A DNA stretch of 64,000 nt from Lactobacillus corticis (GCF_018327645.1 NZ_BMAY01000002.1:1-64000); one strand, 5' to 3'. Numbered from the stretch's first letter, positions 23,310 through 33,226 are shown. Notes: generated by a model not told the origin, from the letters alone. Program-made: numbers and translations.

Positions 23310-24086
23310 TTATTTTTTGGACTGAACCGATTGTCTGCCCATCGTTGAGCCTACGATGCCATATTGTTTCCGGAACAAGTAACGTCCACCATAAGCTGCT
23401 GCCGCAATAATGATGTACCAAATTCCAGGCAAGACTGGATTGATCACTTGGATTGCCGGCAATGCCAAAATCCACATCCAGGCAAACAAGCCCACGATTA
23501 GGATGAAGCTGACGCCAATTAGCTTAGGCCAGCTAACTTTAGAACTACTGCCATTTGGCAAAACCCAATCCTCGTACTTGGTCATGAACACACCCATCAG
23601 AATCCCAACTGAGGCAATTGATAAGATCCCCATTGAGCTGCTGGTCTTATTGGTGTTGCTAAAGAGTTCCATAATGCCAAACAAGCCGGTAAAGATTGCT
23701 AAATACAGCAAGGCACTATCGACCGAACGTTGCCAGAAAGGTACTGGTTTAGGTGCGGCATTTTCTTCCGGATGCAGCATTTCGTTAGCTTTCATCTTTG
23801 GTGCTGCCATGTACAAGCCATTAGCCGGTTGGCCACGACGTTGTGCCTTCAAAATTTCTGGCAGCAATTCGTCAACCATGCCTCGCGCTTTTTCTTGCGT
23901 TAACTTGCCCTGACTAGCTAGTTCACGCTGCAAACGGAAAACATAGTCAGCATTCTTATTGGACAAATTTTCTCGTAATTCATCAACGCTCATTTGATCG
24001 ATGGCTTCATCCATCTTTTCTTGCGCTGATTTATTTTTCAATTTTGCTTGCTTATCTTCGTCGATGTTTGCTTTTTTATCAGCCAT
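23310..24086 (-). CDS. DUF1129 membrane protein
   Basis: 258 residues: a charged N-terminal cytoplasmic part (1-110) rich in Lys, Glu and Asp, then four membrane helices. This matches the DUF1129 family, found next to ychF and parAB in many lactobacilli. The gene follows ychF by 10 bases in the same direction and is the last of the rsmG-noc-parA-parB-DUF951-ychF run. Its role is unknown. Confidence 0.8.
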   Translation of the reverse strand: MADKKANIDEDKQAKLKNKSAQEKMDEAIDQMSVDELRENLSNKNADYVFRLQRELASQGKLTQEKARGMVDELLPEILKAQRRGQPANGLYMAAPKMKANEMLHPEENAAPKPVPFWQRSVDSALLYLAIFTGLFGIMELFSNTNKTSSSMGILSIASVGILMGVFMTKYEDWVLPNGSSSKVSWPKLIGVSFILIVGLFAWMWILALPAIQVINPVLPGIWYIIIAAAAYGGRYLFRKQYGIVGSTMGRQSVQSKK

Positions 24087-24095
24087 CAGCTACCC

Positions 24096-25196
24096 CTAAA
24101 CATTAAATCTAAATTCAATAATGTCGCCGTCTTGTACTTCGTATTCCTTGCCTTCAAGCCGTAAGCGACCAGCTTCTTTAACTTTAGCCATCGTTTCGTA
24201 CTTGTCCAAATCGTCAAAGGAAACTACTTCTGCCCGAATAAAGCCACGTTCAAAGTCGGAGTGGATAACCCCGGCAACTTGCGGTGCCTTCATCCCTTCA
24301 TGGAAGGTCCAGGCCCGTGTTTCGGGACCACCAGCCGTAAAGAAGGTCCGCAAACCCAAGATGTGGTAAGCTGCCCGAATCAAACGGTCAAGGCCGGACT
24401 CGGTAACACCTTCGGCTTCAAGAAATTCGGCCTTTTCATCATCATCCAAACCAGCAATTTCTTCTTCAGTGGCAGCTGAGATGCCTAAGCAGCCAGCCCC
24501 TTCTTGATCAGCGTGAGCTTTGACAATTTGGAAGTATTTGTCGCTTTCAGGATCAGCCATTGAGTCTTCAGCAATATTAGCAACGTAAATTACCGGCTTA
24601 GAAGTTAAGAGGAATAAGCCCTTAACGATCTTTTGTTCATCCTTATTGAAAGCGATCGACCGCGCACTGCCACCTTCTTCTAAAACGGGTTGCAGTTTTT
24701 CGAGTACGGCCATTTCTGCCTTGGCTTCTTTGTCGCCTTGTTGAGCAACCTTCTTTACCTTGCCAATTCGGCGGTTAACCGCATCAAGGTCGGCGATTGA
24801 AAGTTCCAAATTAATCGTATTAATGTCTTCTTCTGGATCAACCTTACCAGTAACTGAGGTAATGTTGTCATCATCAAAGGCCCGCACCACATGAATGATC
24901 GCATCGGTTTGACGAATGTTTTCCAAAAACTTGTTTCCCAAGCCTTCACCTTTGGAAGCACCCTTGACCAATCCAGCGATATCCGTAAATTCAAAAGTCG
25001 TGTGAACAATCTTTTTGGCGGGAATCAATTCTTGGATCCGGGCCAAACGTTTGTCAGGAACTTCAACCATCCCTACATTTGGTTCAATGGTTGCGAATGG
25101 GTAGTTGGCCATTTCAGCTCCTGCCTTGGTGATTGCGTTAAACAGCGTTGATTTCCCCACATTCGGCAAACCAACAATACCAGCAGTTAATGACAT
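24096..25196 (-). CDS. ychF: Obg-family ATPase YchF
   Basis: 366 residues, the usual length. The G-domain begins GIVGLPNVGKSTLFNAI and the G3 motif is DIAGLVKGASKGEGLGN. The NxxE form of the G4 motif (YVANIAED) explains preference for ATP over GTP in this family. A C-terminal TGS domain ends EVQDGDIIEFRFNV. It binds ribosomes and responds to oxidative stress in other bacteria. Confidence 0.95.
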   Translation of the reverse strand: MSLTAGIVGLPNVGKSTLFNAITKAGAEMANYPFATIEPNVGMVEVPDKRLARIQELIPAKKIVHTTFEFTDIAGLVKGASKGEGLGNKFLENIRQTDAIIHVVRAFDDDNITSVTGKVDPEEDINTINLELSIADLDAVNRRIGKVKKVAQQGDKEAKAEMAVLEKLQPVLEEGGSARSIAFNKDEQKIVKGLFLLTSKPVIYVANIAEDSMADPESDKYFQIVKAHADQEGAGCLGISAATEEEIAGLDDDEKAEFLEAEGVTESGLDRLIRAAYHILGLRTFFTAGGPETRAWTFHEGMKAPQVAGVIHSDFERGFIRAEVVSFDDLDKYETMAKVKEAGRLRLEGKEYEVQDGDIIEFRFNV

Positions 25197-25240
25197 TTTC
25201 TTCCTCTTTTTCTATTTGAACTTCTTATATTGTAGCAAGT

Positions 25241-25501
25241 TTAATCAACTTGCGGACGGGCAATTTCAGCTTTTGGCACATAATTTGGCTTTTTCGCATT
25301 CACGGGGTCATTAGCCTTCGTCAAGAGCTTTTTCAAGCGTTTGTTAAAATCGCCACGGGACAGCATAATAATGCGGCCACAGCCTAAGCACTTCAATTTG
25401 ATATCTGCACCCAGACGCAGAATTTCCCAATCATTGGTTTGACAAGCGTGAGGCTTTTTCATCATGACCGTATCTGCCAAATTGTAAGCAACATCAGTCA
25501 T
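25241..25501 (-). CDS. DUF951 small zinc-ribbon-like protein
   Basis: 86 residues with MKKPHACQTNDWEI and CLGCGRIIMLSR, a Cys pattern (C, CxxC) typical of DUF951. A lysine-rich region and a polar tail follow. It overlaps the stop of parB by eight bases. This gene sits between parB and ychF in many Firmicutes; function unknown. Confidence 0.85.
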   Translation of the reverse strand: MTDVAYNLADTVMMKKPHACQTNDWEILRLGADIKLKCLGCGRIIMLSRGDFNKRLKKLLTKANDPVNAKKPNYVPKAEIARPQVD

Positions 25502-26375
25502 CTAAATTCACTCCTAGCAAATCTAAAATTCGGTTCAGATCTTCGGTCGACTTAAAATCAATTGATAAGTGACCATTGCCTTTTTTACCCGCGGTAATGC
25601 TTACGCTGGAGCCAAACTTATCAGCCAGCTGGCTTTCACTAGCAGTAATAAAGGCCGATTTCTTAGCTGGTTGCTTTTTGGCCTTCTTTTGATTCATCTG
25701 GCTGACAATTGCTTCGACTTTGCGCACGGGAATTGCTTCTTTTACTACCCGCTTAGCCAAGGCGTCGATCTTGCTTTTATCCTTCAAGCCTAATAAAGTC
25801 CGCGCTTGTCCCATTGAGAGTTCTCCTCTTTGCAGCAGGCGCTTGGTCTTGGTAGGCAAAGTTAATAGTCGCAAATAGTTGGCGATATATGGGCGCGATT
25901 TACCCATCCGTTTTGAAACTTCGGCCTGGGTCAAACCTAGGTTTTTTTGCAGCATATCATAGGCCTGGGCTTCTTCTAAAGGCGTTAAGTCTTCTCTTTG
26001 CAAGTTTTCCAGGACGGCAATTTCCATCATTTCGCTTTCATCAAACTTGCGAATGATGGCCGGAATGGTGGTCTTTTTGGCTAACTTGCTAGCGCGGCAA
26101 CGCCGTTCACCAGCGATGATTTCATAACCGTTGACGCTTTTTCTAACAATAATCGGTTGAAAGACCCCATTCTCTGCAATTGAGTCGGCCAATTCTCGCA
26201 AAGCTTTATCGTCAAATTGCTTACGGGGTTGGTAAGGATTAGGCCGAATTTCTGCCAAGGGCAGTTCTTGAATCTCTTCCGCAGCACTTACTGGTTCATC
26301 TTCAAACAGTGCTTCTAGACCGCGACCCAGTCCGCCTTTGTGCTTATTGTCTTTACTTTTTGAGTCTCTTGCCAT
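25494..26375 (-). CDS. parB: Chromosome partitioning protein ParB
   Basis: 293 residues. Start MARDSKSKDNKHKG with GLGRGLEALF near 16-25, the N-terminal box contacting ParA. Then the CTPase/ParB core (LAEIRPNPYQPRK, GERRCRASK) and the helix-turn-helix (TQAEVSKRMGKSRPYIANYLRLL). A C-terminal dimer domain ends the protein. It overlaps parA by 23 bases. ParB binds parS sites; no full parS site was found in this window. Confidence 0.92.
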   Translation of the reverse strand: MARDSKSKDNKHKGGLGRGLEALFEDEPVSAAEEIQELPLAEIRPNPYQPRKQFDDKALRELADSIAENGVFQPIIVRKSVNGYEIIAGERRCRASKLAKKTTIPAIIRKFDESEMMEIAVLENLQREDLTPLEEAQAYDMLQKNLGLTQAEVSKRMGKSRPYIANYLRLLTLPTKTKRLLQRGELSMGQARTLLGLKDKSKIDALAKRVVKEAIPVRKVEAIVSQMNQKKAKKQPAKKSAFITASESQLADKFGSSVSITAGKKGNGHLSIDFKSTEDLNRILDLLGVNLDD

Positions 26376-27141
26376 GAGCCTTCAACACCTCTCTTGCTAA
26401 ACTGTCATAAACCTTGGCGCCTCGGGAATTAGGCGCATATTCACTAATTGCTTGACCATAGCTAGGAGCTTCCGCCAATTTCGTAATCCGCGGAATAATG
26501 GTCTTATAAACCTTTTTATTGAAGTAAGCTTGAACTTCTTTGACTACTTCTGCACCCAGGTTGGTCCGAGCATCCAGCATGGTCAACAAGACCCCTTCAA
26601 CGCCGAGGTCTTTGTTAAAGTGCTTCTGGACTAACCGGATCGTGTTAAGCAGCTGGCTTAGACCTTCCATAGCGTAATATTCGCTTTGGACCGGAATCAA
26701 AATCGAATCACTTGCCGTAAAGGCATTAATCGACAATTGCCCTAAAGATGGCGGACAGTCAATGAAAATAAAATCATATTGATCGCTAATCGCATCAAGC
26801 GCTGACTTAAGTCTGGTTTCCCGCGCAATCATGCTAATCAGTTCGGTTTCGGCACCTGACAAATTAATCGTCGCCGGAACCATATCCAACTTCTTAACGC
26901 CAGTGTGATGGATCGTCTCCGTAATCGGGATTTCATCAATTAACACATTATAGATATCTTGATCAATCGAAGACTTTTCAATTCCTAACCCTGAGGTAGC
27001 ATTGCCCTGTGGATCAATATCTACAATCAGGACCCGGTAGCCGCGTTCAGCAATCGCAGCTGCAAGATTGATGGTTGTAGTCGTCTTGCCGACGCCGCCT
27101 TTTTGGTTGGCAACTGAAATGACACTTACCATATTTTCCAT
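26353..27141 (-). CDS. parA: Chromosome partitioning ATPase ParA (Soj)
   Basis: 262 residues. Deviant Walker A NQKGGVGKTTTTINLA (near 11-26), Walker A' DIDPQGNATSG and Walker B IFIDCPPSLG. Usual length for chromosomal ParA/Soj. It stands between noc and parB; gaps to both are nil or a few bases, so a single operon. With ParB it drives origin segregation. Confidence 0.94.
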   Translation of the reverse strand: MENMVSVISVANQKGGVGKTTTTINLAAAIAERGYRVLIVDIDPQGNATSGLGIEKSSIDQDIYNVLIDEIPITETIHHTGVKKLDMVPATINLSGAETELISMIARETRLKSALDAISDQYDFIFIDCPPSLGQLSINAFTASDSILIPVQSEYYAMEGLSQLLNTIRLVQKHFNKDLGVEGVLLTMLDARTNLGAEVVKEVQAYFNKKVYKTIIPRITKLAEAPSYGQAISEYAPNSRGAKVYDSLAREVLKAHGKRLKK

Positions 27142-27145
27142 AACC

Positions 27146-28033
27146 CTACTTTCTCTTCAGCTCAATCATGATCTTATAGTCATCCGGATCCTTATCTTCA
27201 TGGACAACTACTTTAATGCCAGATTCGCGGGCCAATTTAACCGCATGCTTAATCGTATTGACTTGCACCTGCAAATCTTTTGGCAACCGTTTAACAATTC
27301 GCGGCTTTTCTTTGGCCTTGGCGGCTTTTGCGGCTTCTTTTTCCGCCGCTTCCTCCGCTGCTTTTTGGGCTGCTTTGGCCTGTTCTTTAGCTTCAAAGTA
27401 TGCCGGCAGATCAGCGGCCATGTTTTCGGTTTCCTTGACCGTCAAATCTTCAGCCAAAATTTCATGCAAGGCCTTGATCTGATCCTCAGCTGGCAAATTC
27501 ACCAAGGCTCGCCCATGACGCGCAGACAACTTGCCGCTTGCCAAATAGCTCTGCACATCGGGTTCCAATTTCAACAAGCGCAGCTTATTGGCAACATATG
27601 ATTGCGACTTGCCAATTTCTTTAGCCAGTTCGGTTTGGGTCAGATGATTTAATTCCATTAAATTGCTATAGGCTTGAGCTTCATCAATGGGATTAAGGTT
27701 TTCCCGCTGCAAATTTTCAATTAAGGCGAGGCTAGCAGACTCATCATCAGTTAAATTATTGATAATGGCTGGAATCGTCGTCCAGCCTAAGCTTTGAGCC
27801 GCCCGATAGCGCCGCTCGCCGGCAATCAATTCATATCCCTGCTCATTTTCGCGAACCACTATTGGTTGTAAGAGGCCATCTTTTTTCAGGGTCTCGGCTA
27901 ATTCGCGAATTGATTCATCAGAAAAACGTTTCCGTGGCTGGTAGCGATTAGGAACAATCTTCGCTAGCTCTAAATCATGAATTTGTTTATTTTTCGGCAC
28001 TTCTTGACGCCGATTGAATGAAAAAAGTGACAT
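27146..28033 (-). CDS. noc: Nucleoid occlusion protein Noc (ParB paralog)
   Basis: 295 residues from the ATG at 28033, six bases after AGGAGG; the longer frame to 28117 lies inside rsmG and lacks an RBS. It has the ParB core (LAKIVPNRYQPRK, GERRYRAAQ, TQTELAKEIGKSQSYVANKLRLL), then a Lys/Ala/Glu-rich helical stretch (about 205-250) and a C-terminal dimer domain. Position directly after rsmG and before parA is that of noc in Bacillus and lactobacilli. It binds NBS sites to keep division off the nucleoid. Confidence 0.88.
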   Translation of the reverse strand: MSLFSFNRRQEVPKNKQIHDLELAKIVPNRYQPRKRFSDESIRELAETLKKDGLLQPIVVRENEQGYELIAGERRYRAAQSLGWTTIPAIINNLTDDESASLALIENLQRENLNPIDEAQAYSNLMELNHLTQTELAKEIGKSQSYVANKLRLLKLEPDVQSYLASGKLSARHGRALVNLPAEDQIKALHEILAEDLTVKETENMAADLPAYFEAKEQAKAAQKAAEEAAEKEAAKAAKAKEKPRIVKRLPKDLQVQVNTIKHAVKLARESGIKVVVHEDKDPDDYKIMIELKRK

Positions 28034-28043
28034 TGACATCCTC

Positions 28044-28766
28044 CTACTTAAGCGGTTTTTTGGCAGGCGTCCCCGCTTGACGTGGATATTTCTGCGGCGT
28101 TGCCACCAACTTGTCAACTAAGATCAAGCTTCGTTCCTCAGCAGAAGCTGCCAGCTTAAATTCAACTTCCTGGCTGATCTGACCACCTAGTTTCTTGATG
28201 GCGCCTTGGGCAGTTTGCAACTCCTCGCTTGCCTTTGGCCCCTTAAGTGCCAAAAATTGTCCCCCCACTTTAACTAATGGCAGACAATATTCGCTTAACA
28301 CGCTCATTCTAGCTACTGCTCTGGCCGTTACCAGATCAAATTGTTCCCGATATTGGGCTGCTTTGCCAGCATCTTCGGCGCGGCTATGGACCAGTTCAAC
28401 CCCCGTCAAACCCAGCTGCTTAATGAGGCCTTGCAAAAAGGTTAGGCGTTTGCCGAGTGAATCAATGATCGTTAACTGTAAATCGGGCCGCAGCAATTTC
28501 AGCGGCAAAGACGGAAAGCCGGCTCCCGCACCAACATCACACACTTTAGCACCCGGCTTAAAAGCTTCGGGGAAAACCAATAAAGGCGTAATGCTATCAT
28601 AAAAGTGCTTAAGATACACTTCATCTTCAGCCGTAATCCGAGTTAAATTCACGTGTTCGTTGGCAGCAACCAATTCTTTAAAATAAAGTTTAAATTGTTC
28701 CTTTTGGTCAGCCGTCAGCGTAATATTATGTTTTGATAATTCTTGGACAAATTGTTCAGGGTTCAT
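28044..28766 (-). CDS. rsmG: 16S rRNA m7G527 methyltransferase RsmG
   Basis: 240 residues from [10 protein letters not shown] (ATG 28766, RBS AGGTGAG). The SAM-binding motif [15 protein letters not shown] is near 70-85, with [12 protein letters not shown] following. Usual length. It heads the rsmG-noc-parA-parB run. A stem TTTCCG/CGGAAA lies in its leader at 28788-28811. Confidence 0.94.
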   Translation of the reverse strand: MNPEQFVQELSKHNITLTADQKEQFKLYFKELVAANEHVNLTRITAEDEVYLKHFYDSITPLLVFPEAFKPGAKVCDVGAGAGFPSLPLKLLRPDLQLTIIDSLGKRLTFLQGLIKQLGLTGVELVHSRAEDAGKAAQYREQFDLVTARAVARMSVLSEYCLPLVKVGGQFLALKGPKASEELQTAQGAIKKLGGQISQEVEFKLAASAEERSLILVDKLVATPQKYPRQAGTPAKKPLK

Positions 28767-28900
28767 GTTCTCACCTGTCAGCAAATTTTTCCGCAGTGTG
28801 AAACACGGAAATATACGTATACTATCCCCACAATTATGAAGTATTTTAGGGTAATCGTCAAAAATTATCCTAGCTTTTCTACAATAAAAGGAAGATAAAA

Positions 28901-29434
28901 ATGATTATCACCATACTAGTCTTGCTATATCTAGCAATGCGCATCGTTAAGGGCTATCATACCGGGTTTATCAGCATGATTGTCGGTTTGATTTTTAGCG
29001 GTATCGCCTTTATTTTAGCCATTATGCTGCAAAACCCCGTCGGCAACTGGGTCTATCAGCAGCTCAAGACCAGTGCCACGCTTAGTCTGGAAAGCAGCCT
29101 GGAATTAATGATCTGCCGCTTTATTGCTTTCTTCGTGCTCTTTTTTATCTTAAAACGAGTGATGCGCTTAATTAGAAAAATGCTTCCCTTCCAGCACAAT
29201 CAAAGTTCCAACCTCGGACACACCTTAAATAGCGTCTTAGGGGCAATTGCCTCCTTGGTAGCAGGCTATTTCTTTATGTATGTGGTCCTGTCGATGGCTA
29301 ACTCCTTTGATAATGCTTGGATCAGCAGCCAAATTGCCAGCTCCAGCTTCCTGCACTTTATTATTTACAGCACTCCTGGTTTATCCAACGGCGTCTTCAA
29401 GAGCTTGTTTAGTATTAGTCGAACCGCCGCTTAA
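28901..29434 (+). CDS. CvpA-family membrane protein
   Basis: 177 residues with four or five membrane helices, starting [26 protein letters not shown], the usual CvpA opening with a G-x-x-x-G-F-I pattern. CvpA proteins affect envelope homeostasis and colicin V export in other bacteria. AAGGAAG RBS; -10 TACAAT near 28879-28884. An inverted repeat AGGGTAAT/ATTATCCT lies over the promoter. It is divergent from rsmG and stands alone. Confidence 0.75.
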   Translation: MIITILVLLYLAMRIVKGYHTGFISMIVGLIFSGIAFILAIMLQNPVGNWVYQQLKTSATLSLESSLELMICRFIAFFVLFFILKRVMRLIRKMLPFQHNQSSNLGHTLNSVLGAIASLVAGYFFMYVVLSMANSFDNAWISSQIASSSFLHFIIYSTPGLSNGVFKSLFSISRTAA

Positions 29435-29473
29435 AAAAGCGATTTGCCTCATTTGGGGCAATCGCCTTTTTTT
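29434..29473. terminator. Bidirectional terminator
   Basis: AAAAAAGCGATTTGCC-tcattt-GGGGCAATCGCCTTTTTTT between the convergent CvpA-like and apbE genes; it overlaps the ends of both. Confidence 0.85.
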
Positions 29474-30401
29474 ATCGATTAAAATTATCGTAAACGACAT
29501 GGTCATCGTCATATACGAAAACTGCGCCAATGCGGTCAGGCTGATCATGCCAGCCAGGAAGCGGTTTACCCGCAAAAAATAGTCGTTTGCATTCAATTTC
29601 AGCATCAACGCTGTTTTTAGTAAAAGTCGTAATTCCGGCTACATCGGTTTTTACCGGATAACCAGTGCGCGGATCAATCAGATGGTGGTATTTCTTGCCG
29701 TCAATTTCCAGGTAGCGCTCATAAATGCCGCTGGTTACGGCAGAACATTCAGGCACGGAAACCACGGCAATGTTGTCGCCGCGAACTTCTTTAGGATCCT
29801 GAACGCCAACCATCCATTCGCCATTTTCGCGCTTAGGGCTGTCGCCGACTAATAAAACATTGCCGCCAAGATTAATAATCCCCGCGCGGACGCCGCCAGC
29901 TCGCCACAAATCCCGAATGCGGTCAGCAATCCAGCCCTTGGCAATTCCGCCTAAATCCAATTCCATACCAGCTTCTTCTAAATAAACCGTTTGGTTCAGG
30001 TCATCCAATTGGACTTTCCAAGGATCGGTTAACTTCATTTTTTCTTGAATTTCTGCATCGCTAGGAACCCGGGCACCTTTAAAACCAATATGCCACAGTT
30101 TAACTACTGGCCCAATCAAGGCATTAAAGCCAAAATTCTCACGACTTTTTTCTACTGCCAGCTTGATTAAACTATAAACGCCACTGGAAACCTGCACCGG
30201 ATGCTGGCCAGCAGCATGATTGACATCCATGACTTCTGATTCTTCCCGGTTTACCGTCAATAAATCTTCATAGCGATCAATCAAACTAAAGGCTTGGTTG
30301 ATTTGATAAGAATCATCAGTTCCGTATATTTGCAGGGTAATAATTGTGCCTAAAGCATGATGAGTGCCACTAACTACATTTAACGCTAAATCTTTGATCA
30401 T
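29472..30401 (-). CDS. apbE: FAD:protein FMN transferase
   Basis: 309 residues of the ApbE family, which attaches FMN to Thr of flavoproteins. Motifs: LDLGGIAKGWIADR, INLGGNVLLVG and HHLIDPRTGYPV. There is no lipobox signal peptide, so it should act in the cytoplasm, unlike the exported ApbE lipoproteins. It follows the phosphatase gene by four bases. Its target here is not obvious. Confidence 0.88.
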   Translation of the reverse strand: MIKDLALNVVSGTHHALGTIITLQIYGTDDSYQINQAFSLIDRYEDLLTVNREESEVMDVNHAAGQHPVQVSSGVYSLIKLAVEKSRENFGFNALIGPVVKLWHIGFKGARVPSDAEIQEKMKLTDPWKVQLDDLNQTVYLEEAGMELDLGGIAKGWIADRIRDLWRAGGVRAGIINLGGNVLLVGDSPKRENGEWMVGVQDPKEVRGDNIAVVSVPECSAVTSGIYERYLEIDGKKYHHLIDPRTGYPVKTDVAGITTFTKNSVDAEIECKRLFFAGKPLPGWHDQPDRIGAVFVYDDDHVVYDNFNR

Positions 30402-30405
30402 TTTT

Positions 30406-31194
30406 TTATGCTTCCAGATATAATTCTCGCAAAGTGTCGCGCAGCATTGGCGTTACACCTAATTGATTTTTCAAATATTCTTCCATGCCGCCGTATTCTT
30501 CTTTAATTAACAACAGCGACGTATCCAAAAAGGCATCGCAAACCGAACCCAAAATTCGCATGTTCGCCCGCAGCTTTAGATTGTGGTCTTTGCGACTCAA
30601 CTCCAAGTCGCGTTCTGCCCGATAGTCATTTAGCAGGTAATTGGAATAAAGGTAGTCTTGCCGGATAGTTTCCTCGCTGACGCCTAAAACCGACAAAATA
30701 AACACCACGGCTAAGCCAGTTCGATCTTTTCCCTCAGAACAGTGAAAAATCGTTGCCCCGTCCCTAGTGTTAGCTAGCAATTCCAATAAACGATGAAAAG
30801 TATGCTGGGCATGACGATGGACAACGTGATCATGGTAACGCTGGCACATCATTTCAAAGCCGGCATATTGATCTTCATGATAGCGTTGACACATCCGGGC
30901 CAAATCTGCCTGGCCGCCCTGCGTATTATCTTCATCTGAAACTGACAAATTGAAGTGCTTTACTCCCGGCAATTCATCATCCGGAGCCGCCTTGCATTCC
31001 TTGGGCGACCGCAAATCGACCACATTTACCAAGCCGTAATCCAGCAAAAACTGCCGATCCTGCTTAGACATGCCAGACATTTTACCAGTTCGCAATAACC
31101 TGTGGGACTTAATTTTATGACCTTCATAGCCGACATAACCTCCTAAATCGCGGGGGTTGCGCACTGTTTTCAGTGGTAAAACATGTGGCTCCAT
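30406..31194 (-). CDS. Tyrosine/serine phosphatase (Y_phosphatase3)
   Basis: 262 residues with the signature loop FHCSEGKDRTGLA around residue 165-177, giving nucleophile Cys and Arg in HC-x5-R-(S/T), and NPRDLGGYVGYEG near the N-terminus. This is the bacterial dual-specificity/phosphoinositide-like phosphatase family (LipA, Iphp). No signal peptide. It precedes apbE in a two-gene operon; RBS AGAGGAAG. Confidence 0.87.
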   Translation of the reverse strand: MEPHVLPLKTVRNPRDLGGYVGYEGHKIKSHRLLRTGKMSGMSKQDRQFLLDYGLVNVVDLRSPKECKAAPDDELPGVKHFNLSVSDEDNTQGGQADLARMCQRYHEDQYAGFEMMCQRYHDHVVHRHAQHTFHRLLELLANTRDGATIFHCSEGKDRTGLAVVFILSVLGVSEETIRQDYLYSNYLLNDYRAERDLELSRKDHNLKLRANMRILGSVCDAFLDTSLLLIKEEYGGMEEYLKNQLGVTPMLRDTLRELYLEA

Positions 31195-31211
31195 CTTAAC
31201 TTCTTCCTCTC

Positions 31212-31248
31212 AAAAAAATACCAGTTAGGATCTATTCTAACTGGTATC
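31212..31248 (-). terminator. Terminator of the FMN reductase pair
   Basis: ATACCAGTTAG ... CTAACTGGTAT; on the minus strand followed by T7. Confidence 0.85.
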
Positions 31249-31270
31249 ACGTATTTACGCTAGGATAAGC

Positions 31271-31819
31271 CTACTTTTGCGTCTGCTTAATAAAGTCGAT
31301 AAAGGTATCTACCAAGCCATCAACTTGCTTAGCAGTTGCTTCATCAGTCAATTCGCCGCTTTCCTTATCAAATTTTGCTGGTGCATGACCAATCAAAACT
31401 TCATTGCCAGGCAAAACATTGGCTGACATATCAGGCGACAACAGAATTTCCCGCGCATCTTCTTGCGCACGACTTGAACCTTGAATACCATATGAAGCAC
31501 CAAGCACAGCGGCTGGTTTAAAGTGCATCAAATCAGGACCAGCATGGGAACCTAACCATTCTAAGGCACTCTTTAAAGCAGCGGGAATAGCGTGGTCATA
31601 TTCAGGCGTCGTGATGATTACGCCGTCTGCTTCCTTGACGTCTTGCCGCCAAGCTTTAATGGTGTCATCTTCTTCAGCTTCCTTATAAAATGGCTTCAAA
31701 CCGTCAATTTCTCTAACCTTAATATCTGCCTTGCTGCTGTTAGCCTTAGCAATATATTGCGCTAAAAAACGATTGTATGAAAATGGTGCGTTAGTACCTA
31801 CTACAACTAATAATTTCAT
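31271..31819 (-). CDS. NADPH-dependent FMN reductase
   Basis: 182-residue flavodoxin-like reductase. FMN-phosphate loop region VVGTNAPFSYNRFLAQYI near the N-terminus and [20 protein letters not shown] (about 92-111) are typical. It is 11 bases downstream of a paralog of the same length, suggesting tandem duplication. Physiological acceptor unknown; azo, quinone or metal reduction are known for the family. Confidence 0.87.
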   Translation of the reverse strand: MKLLVVVGTNAPFSYNRFLAQYIAKANSSKADIKVREIDGLKPFYKEAEEDDTIKAWRQDVKEADGVIITTPEYDHAIPAALKSALEWLGSHAGPDLMHFKPAAVLGASYGIQGSSRAQEDAREILLSPDMSANVLPGNEVLIGHAPAKFDKESGELTDEATAKQVDGLVDTFIDFIKQTQK

Positions 31820-31830
31820 CAGTCTGCCCC

Positions 31831-32370
31831 CTACTTAGTGATTTGTGCATACCAGGCATCAACTTCATCAAAGAAGTGACCCAGGAACTTAACCGTACCT
31901 TCATCTTTCAAGTTGCCGGCTTCATCAAAAGCATTAGGTGCTACTGGCAACATGAATTCATCACCATTAAAGGTTTGGGCACTAAAGCCAGGGCTAGCCA
32001 AAACCGACTTCAACCGGGTTTGTGACCGCGCACCGCCTTGTGGCAAGACGGAAGTTGAAACAACCACAATCGGCTTGCCGTTAAATGCGTGAACTGAACT
32101 AGATAGCCATTCCAAAGCGCTCTTCAAAGCACTGGTTACGGAGTGTTGCTGTTCAGGTGAACCAATCAACACCAGGTCAGCTTCTTCAACTTTTTTGGCC
32201 AAGGCTAAAATTTCTTCTGGTGCGTCCACACCTTCTTTGAACATTGGCAAACCCTTGACACTAGCAAATTCAAAGTCATAGCGACTGCCGAAGTGCTTCA
32301 TAATAAACTTAAGCAAGGTTCCGTTAAATGAGTTATCGGCGTTAGAGCCATTTAATGCGAGAATTTTCAT
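31831..32370 (-). CDS. NAD(P)H-dependent FMN reductase, paralog
   Basis: 179 residues from [10 protein letters not shown] (ATG 32370). Motif [20 protein letters not shown] aligns with the downstream gene's [20 protein letters not shown]; the first Asp/Tyr pair is replaced by Gln/Gln, a possible change in flavin contact. First gene of the operon with a -10 TATAAT upstream (near 32403-32408). The divergent-class regulator gene TetR lies 150 bp upstream in the same direction and may control it. Confidence 0.86.
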   Translation of the reverse strand: MKILALNGSNADNSFNGTLLKFIMKHFGSRYDFEFASVKGLPMFKEGVDAPEEILALAKKVEEADLVLIGSPEQQHSVTSALKSALEWLSSSVHAFNGKPIVVVSTSVLPQGGARSQTRLKSVLASPGFSAQTFNGDEFMLPVAPNAFDEAGNLKDEGTVKFLGHFFDEVDAWYAQITK

Positions 32371-32483
32371 AAAAACCACCTTTCACAATTGTTCTCTTTT
32401 ATTATAAACAACTTTTCCATAATCGGCGTTTTTTTATTAGTAAAAAAATTAAATGAAAAGCCAGTATTAAGGCAATGAAAGCG

Positions 32484-32514
32484 CAAAACAGCCGGGACCT
32501 AAATCCCAGCTGTT
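32484..32514 (-). terminator. Terminator of the TetR gene
   Basis: AACAGCTGGGA-tttagg-TCCCGGCTGTT then TTTT on the minus strand. Confidence 0.7.
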
Positions 32515-32522
32515 GATAAGCA

Positions 32523-33125
32523 TTATTTTTTGCCTGATGTCTTAAATAACGGATTTTCACCCATTTCTTCTAGGTGATCATTCACCATTGCGTCTTTAAT
32601 TTGCGCTTCGACGACGCTCACAATTTGTTGTTGGTTAAATGTTGCAATCTTATTGACCAGCAATGAAGCCATTCCAATCGTAGAAATCCAATTGGCAATA
32701 ACGATATGATTGATTCTTTTTTCATCAAAGCCAGTATTAGGGTATTGTTCTTTAAACTTCTCTTCACCCAAACTAATCAACATATCGGTAATAATCCCAT
32801 TGCCAAACTTGCCAAAAACAAACAACGCCTGGAAAAACTTGGCGTGCTGCTCGGCAAATTCGATATAGGCCAAATCTAAGTCAATTAACGGTTTACCCGT
32901 GTAATGTTTCTGCAACGTCTCATGTCGCAATTTTTCGGAAATTCGGTCTAACACCTTAGCCCGTAAATCATCCATGTTGCTAAAATCCAAATAAATTGGC
33001 TGGGTCGAAAATTGCCCAGCCTTGGCAATATTGCGGGCGGTTAGGCTTTCCAAGCCGTCCTTAATTGCTAATTTATAGGCGACATCGATGATCTTGTCAC
33101 GACCAATCTCTTTTCTTCTAGCCAT
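32523..33125 (-). CDS. TetR-family regulator
   Basis: 200 residues from MARRKEIGRDK (ATG 33125). The N-terminal helix-turn-helix is DKIIDVAYKLAIKDGLESLTARNIAKAGQFSTQPIY. The C-terminal ligand domain is generic. Its terminator separates it from the FMN reductases; regulation of those is possible by proximity only. Confidence 0.84.
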   Translation of the reverse strand: MARRKEIGRDKIIDVAYKLAIKDGLESLTARNIAKAGQFSTQPIYLDFSNMDDLRAKVLDRISEKLRHETLQKHYTGKPLIDLDLAYIEFAEQHAKFFQALFVFGKFGNGIITDMLISLGEEKFKEQYPNTGFDEKRINHIVIANWISTIGMASLLVNKIATFNQQQIVSVVEAQIKDAMVNDHLEEMGENPLFKTSGKK

Positions 33126-33226
33126 ATAGTCCACCTCAGCAAAACAAGCTTAAAAAATATCCTTAGTTATATTAAACACCCAAATGGCTAAAAAGTCACT
33201 TCTTTATAAAGATACCGTTATCAAAA

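Noticed and set aside
27146-28033. Second ParB as plasmid or phage insertion
   Set aside because: Its place after rsmG and its domain layout are those of chromosomal Noc.
28788-28811. parS-like sequence upstream of rsmG (GTGAAACA half)
   Set aside because: Only one half agrees with TGTTTCACGTGAAACA; the other half does not. A simple stem TTTCCG/CGGAAA explains the region.
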